Shown one piece after another: positions 12,293 through 13,309 of a stretch of DNA of 13,309 bases. Made by a program: the position numbers and the translations under genes. Source of the DNA: Flavobacterium sp. (GTDB lineage Bacteria; Bacteroidota; Bacteroidia; Flavobacteriales; Flavobacteriaceae); contig JALRGZ010000124.1 in NCBI GenBank assembly GCA_023253295.1, positions 1-13,309 of the forward strand. Reading direction: 5' to 3'. Position 1 is the first letter of the stretch. The number at the start of each line of letters is the position of its first letter. The notes under the pieces were generated by a model, which saw only the letters and a list, made by a program, of their open reading frames with translations, did no database searches and had not been told where the DNA came from.

Positions 12293-13309
12293 TCCACAAA
12301 ACTTTCGTCTTTAAAACCGATAAGATATAATTTGTTTTTTGCACGGGTCATAGCGGTGTATAACCAACGAATGTAATCTCTGTCAATTCCGTTGGGTAAA
12401 TAAGGTTGTTCCACAAAAACAGTATTCCACTGCCCTCCCTGTGATTTGTGACAAGTGATAGCATACGAAAATTTCACCTGCAAACCATTAAAATATTCAT
12501 TGGCTTTTACCTTTTGGAATTGCTTGAATTTGGTTTCGCCTTCATAGTCTTTCAAAACTTCCTGATACAATCGGTTGGATTCTTCATAAGTCAGAGATGG
12601 TGATTCACTTTTGATTGTATCCAATAATAAAACCGTTTCAAAAGGTTTTTGATTGGGATAATCGACCATTCGGATTTTTACTTTCGCAAATTTAAAACTG
12701 TATAATTCGATAATTTTAAAAATCTCTAAAATTTCAATGATATCACCATTAGCAATAAAACCAGCTTCGTCCGAATCTTTGAGCCAGAAATAATTGTTCT
12801 TAACTACCATCAAAAAATCACCAGTGGACAATTCACTGTCTTTATCTAAAATTCGGGAACGAATTTGCTCATTATATTGATTGGCTCTTTTATTGGAACG
12901 AACAATAAAAGCGGTGTCTTCAATACTATAATTACTATAGGCCGAATTGATAGCATCCTGAATATCGTAGCCATCCACTAAGCGTACAATATCTTTAAAT
13001 TTTCGAACATCAAATTGGAAATCGGTAATGAAAGAATCTTTCAGGAGTTCGCGCAATTCGGTAGCATTAAACAAAATTCCCGAAGCTTCTTCCTGACGCA
13101 TTACTTCGTCCAATTCGATATGATCCACTTCCATATTATAATGCAAACCTAAGGTATCAATATCCAAAGCCGGACTCATGTCTAAATTTACAGGAGGTAA
13201 CTGAGCGGTATCACCCAGAAGAATCATTTTACAATTGGTTCCGGAATACACATAAGTAATCAAATCGTCCAGTAATGAACCATTGGCATACATTTTAGAA
13301 TCGGAATCC
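12289..13309 (-). CDS. RecD-like ATP-dependent DNA helicase, N-terminus outside the window
   Basis: C-terminal 339 residues of a superfamily 1 helicase of the RecD/exodeoxyribonuclease V alpha type. The frame is open to the right edge (residues DSDSK precede the first Met at 13293), so the Walker A and DE box are beyond the window; members of this flavobacterial group are about 470-480 residues. Counting from that first Met, the visible motifs are LLGDTAQLPPV (25-35, motif III), FIVRSNKRANQYN (motif IV region), YAITCHKSQGGQWNTVFVE (277-295, motif V) and RWLYTAMTRAKNKLYLIG (309-326, motif VI with its Arg finger). It probably acts in DNA repair or recombination by 5'-3' unwinding, inferred from RecD2-like relatives. 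There is no RecB/RecC in view. The TAA stop overlaps the HxlR stop by 4 bases. Confidence 0.9.
   Translation of the reverse strand, partial: DSDSKMYANGSLLDDLITYVYSGTNCKMILLGDTAQLPPVNLDMSPALDIDTLGLHYNMEVDHIELDEVMRQEEASGILFNATELRELLKDSFITDFQFDVRKFKDIVRLVDGYDIQDAINSAYSNYSIEDTAFIVRSNKRANQYNEQIRSRILDKDSELSTGDFLMVVKNNYFWLKDSDEAGFIANGDIIEILEIFKIIELYSFKFAKVKIRMVDYPNQKPFETVLLLDTIKSESPSLTYEESNRLYQEVLKDYEGETKFKQFQKVKANEYFNGLQVKFSYAITCHKSQGGQWNTVFVEQPYLPNGIDRDYIRWLYTAMTRAKNKLYLIGFKDESFVD

Noticed and set aside
1..13309. Phage, toxin-antitoxin, CRISPR or other defence system
   Set aside because: The XRE regulator and RecD-like helicase raised this, but no integrase, toxin, Cas, restriction or phage structural gene is present, and both fit ordinary chromosomal roles.

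Overview
The window looks like chromosome of a low-GC member of the Bacteroidota, most likely Flavobacterium or a close relative. Three things support this. The intergenic DNA is A+T-rich and carries TAnnTTTG-type -7 promoter boxes instead of TATAAT. Starts lack a clear Shine-Dalgarno sequence. The gene content is typical: a flavobacterial-type PEP carboxylase, short-signal lipoproteins with a Cys at +17/+18, KdsB, and a small XRE regulator ending in 'IEKIVFFYKDGTFK'. The species cannot be named from this sequence alone.

Layout. 1-1440: 3' part of a methylmalonyl-CoA mutase large-subunit gene (+), entering from the left edge. 1440-3362: a PEP carboxylase gene (-) that has lost its C-terminal quarter. 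Both genes break at the same point, about 1430-1445, and the mutase side is clearly richer in G+C, so this is either an assembly chimera or a recombination joint. 3412-3955: terminator plus an Lrp/AsnC regulator (-). 4032-5186: M14 zinc carboxypeptidase (-). 5187-5499: a 313-base divergent control region with repeated TTTAC-N4-GTAAA palindromes. 5500-5973: XRE-family regulator (+). 6030-7031: beta-propeller-like lipoprotein (-). 7193-8638: spermidine-synthase-like methyltransferase and a two-pore-helix-type potassium channel (+). 8635-9360: kdsB (-). 9441-9944: small lipoprotein (-). 9961-10791: YgiD-type extradiol dioxygenase (-). 10930-11808: QorB-like NAD(P)-binding protein (-), divergent from an HxlR regulator (11924-12292, +). 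12289 to the right edge: C-terminal two-thirds of a RecD-like helicase (-).

How the parts work together. Two divergent regulator/target pairs stand out. In the first, the XRE regulator and the carboxypeptidase share a control region with about six copies of one palindromic operator. Copies cover the -7 box of each gene and the regulator's start codon, which suggests joint repression and autoregulation. In the second, the HxlR regulator (Cys15) and the QorB-like enzyme flank a perfect 17-base inverted repeat. This matches the known arrangement of redox/electrophile-sensing HxlR proteins beside quinone reductases. The remaining genes are mainly housekeeping: KDO activation for LPS, anaplerosis, and DNA repair or recombination. 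Two short intergenic elements, at 9375-9398 and 10806-10873, look like members of dispersed repeat families with an 8-base period.

No phage, transposase, tRNA, rRNA or CRISPR array was seen.
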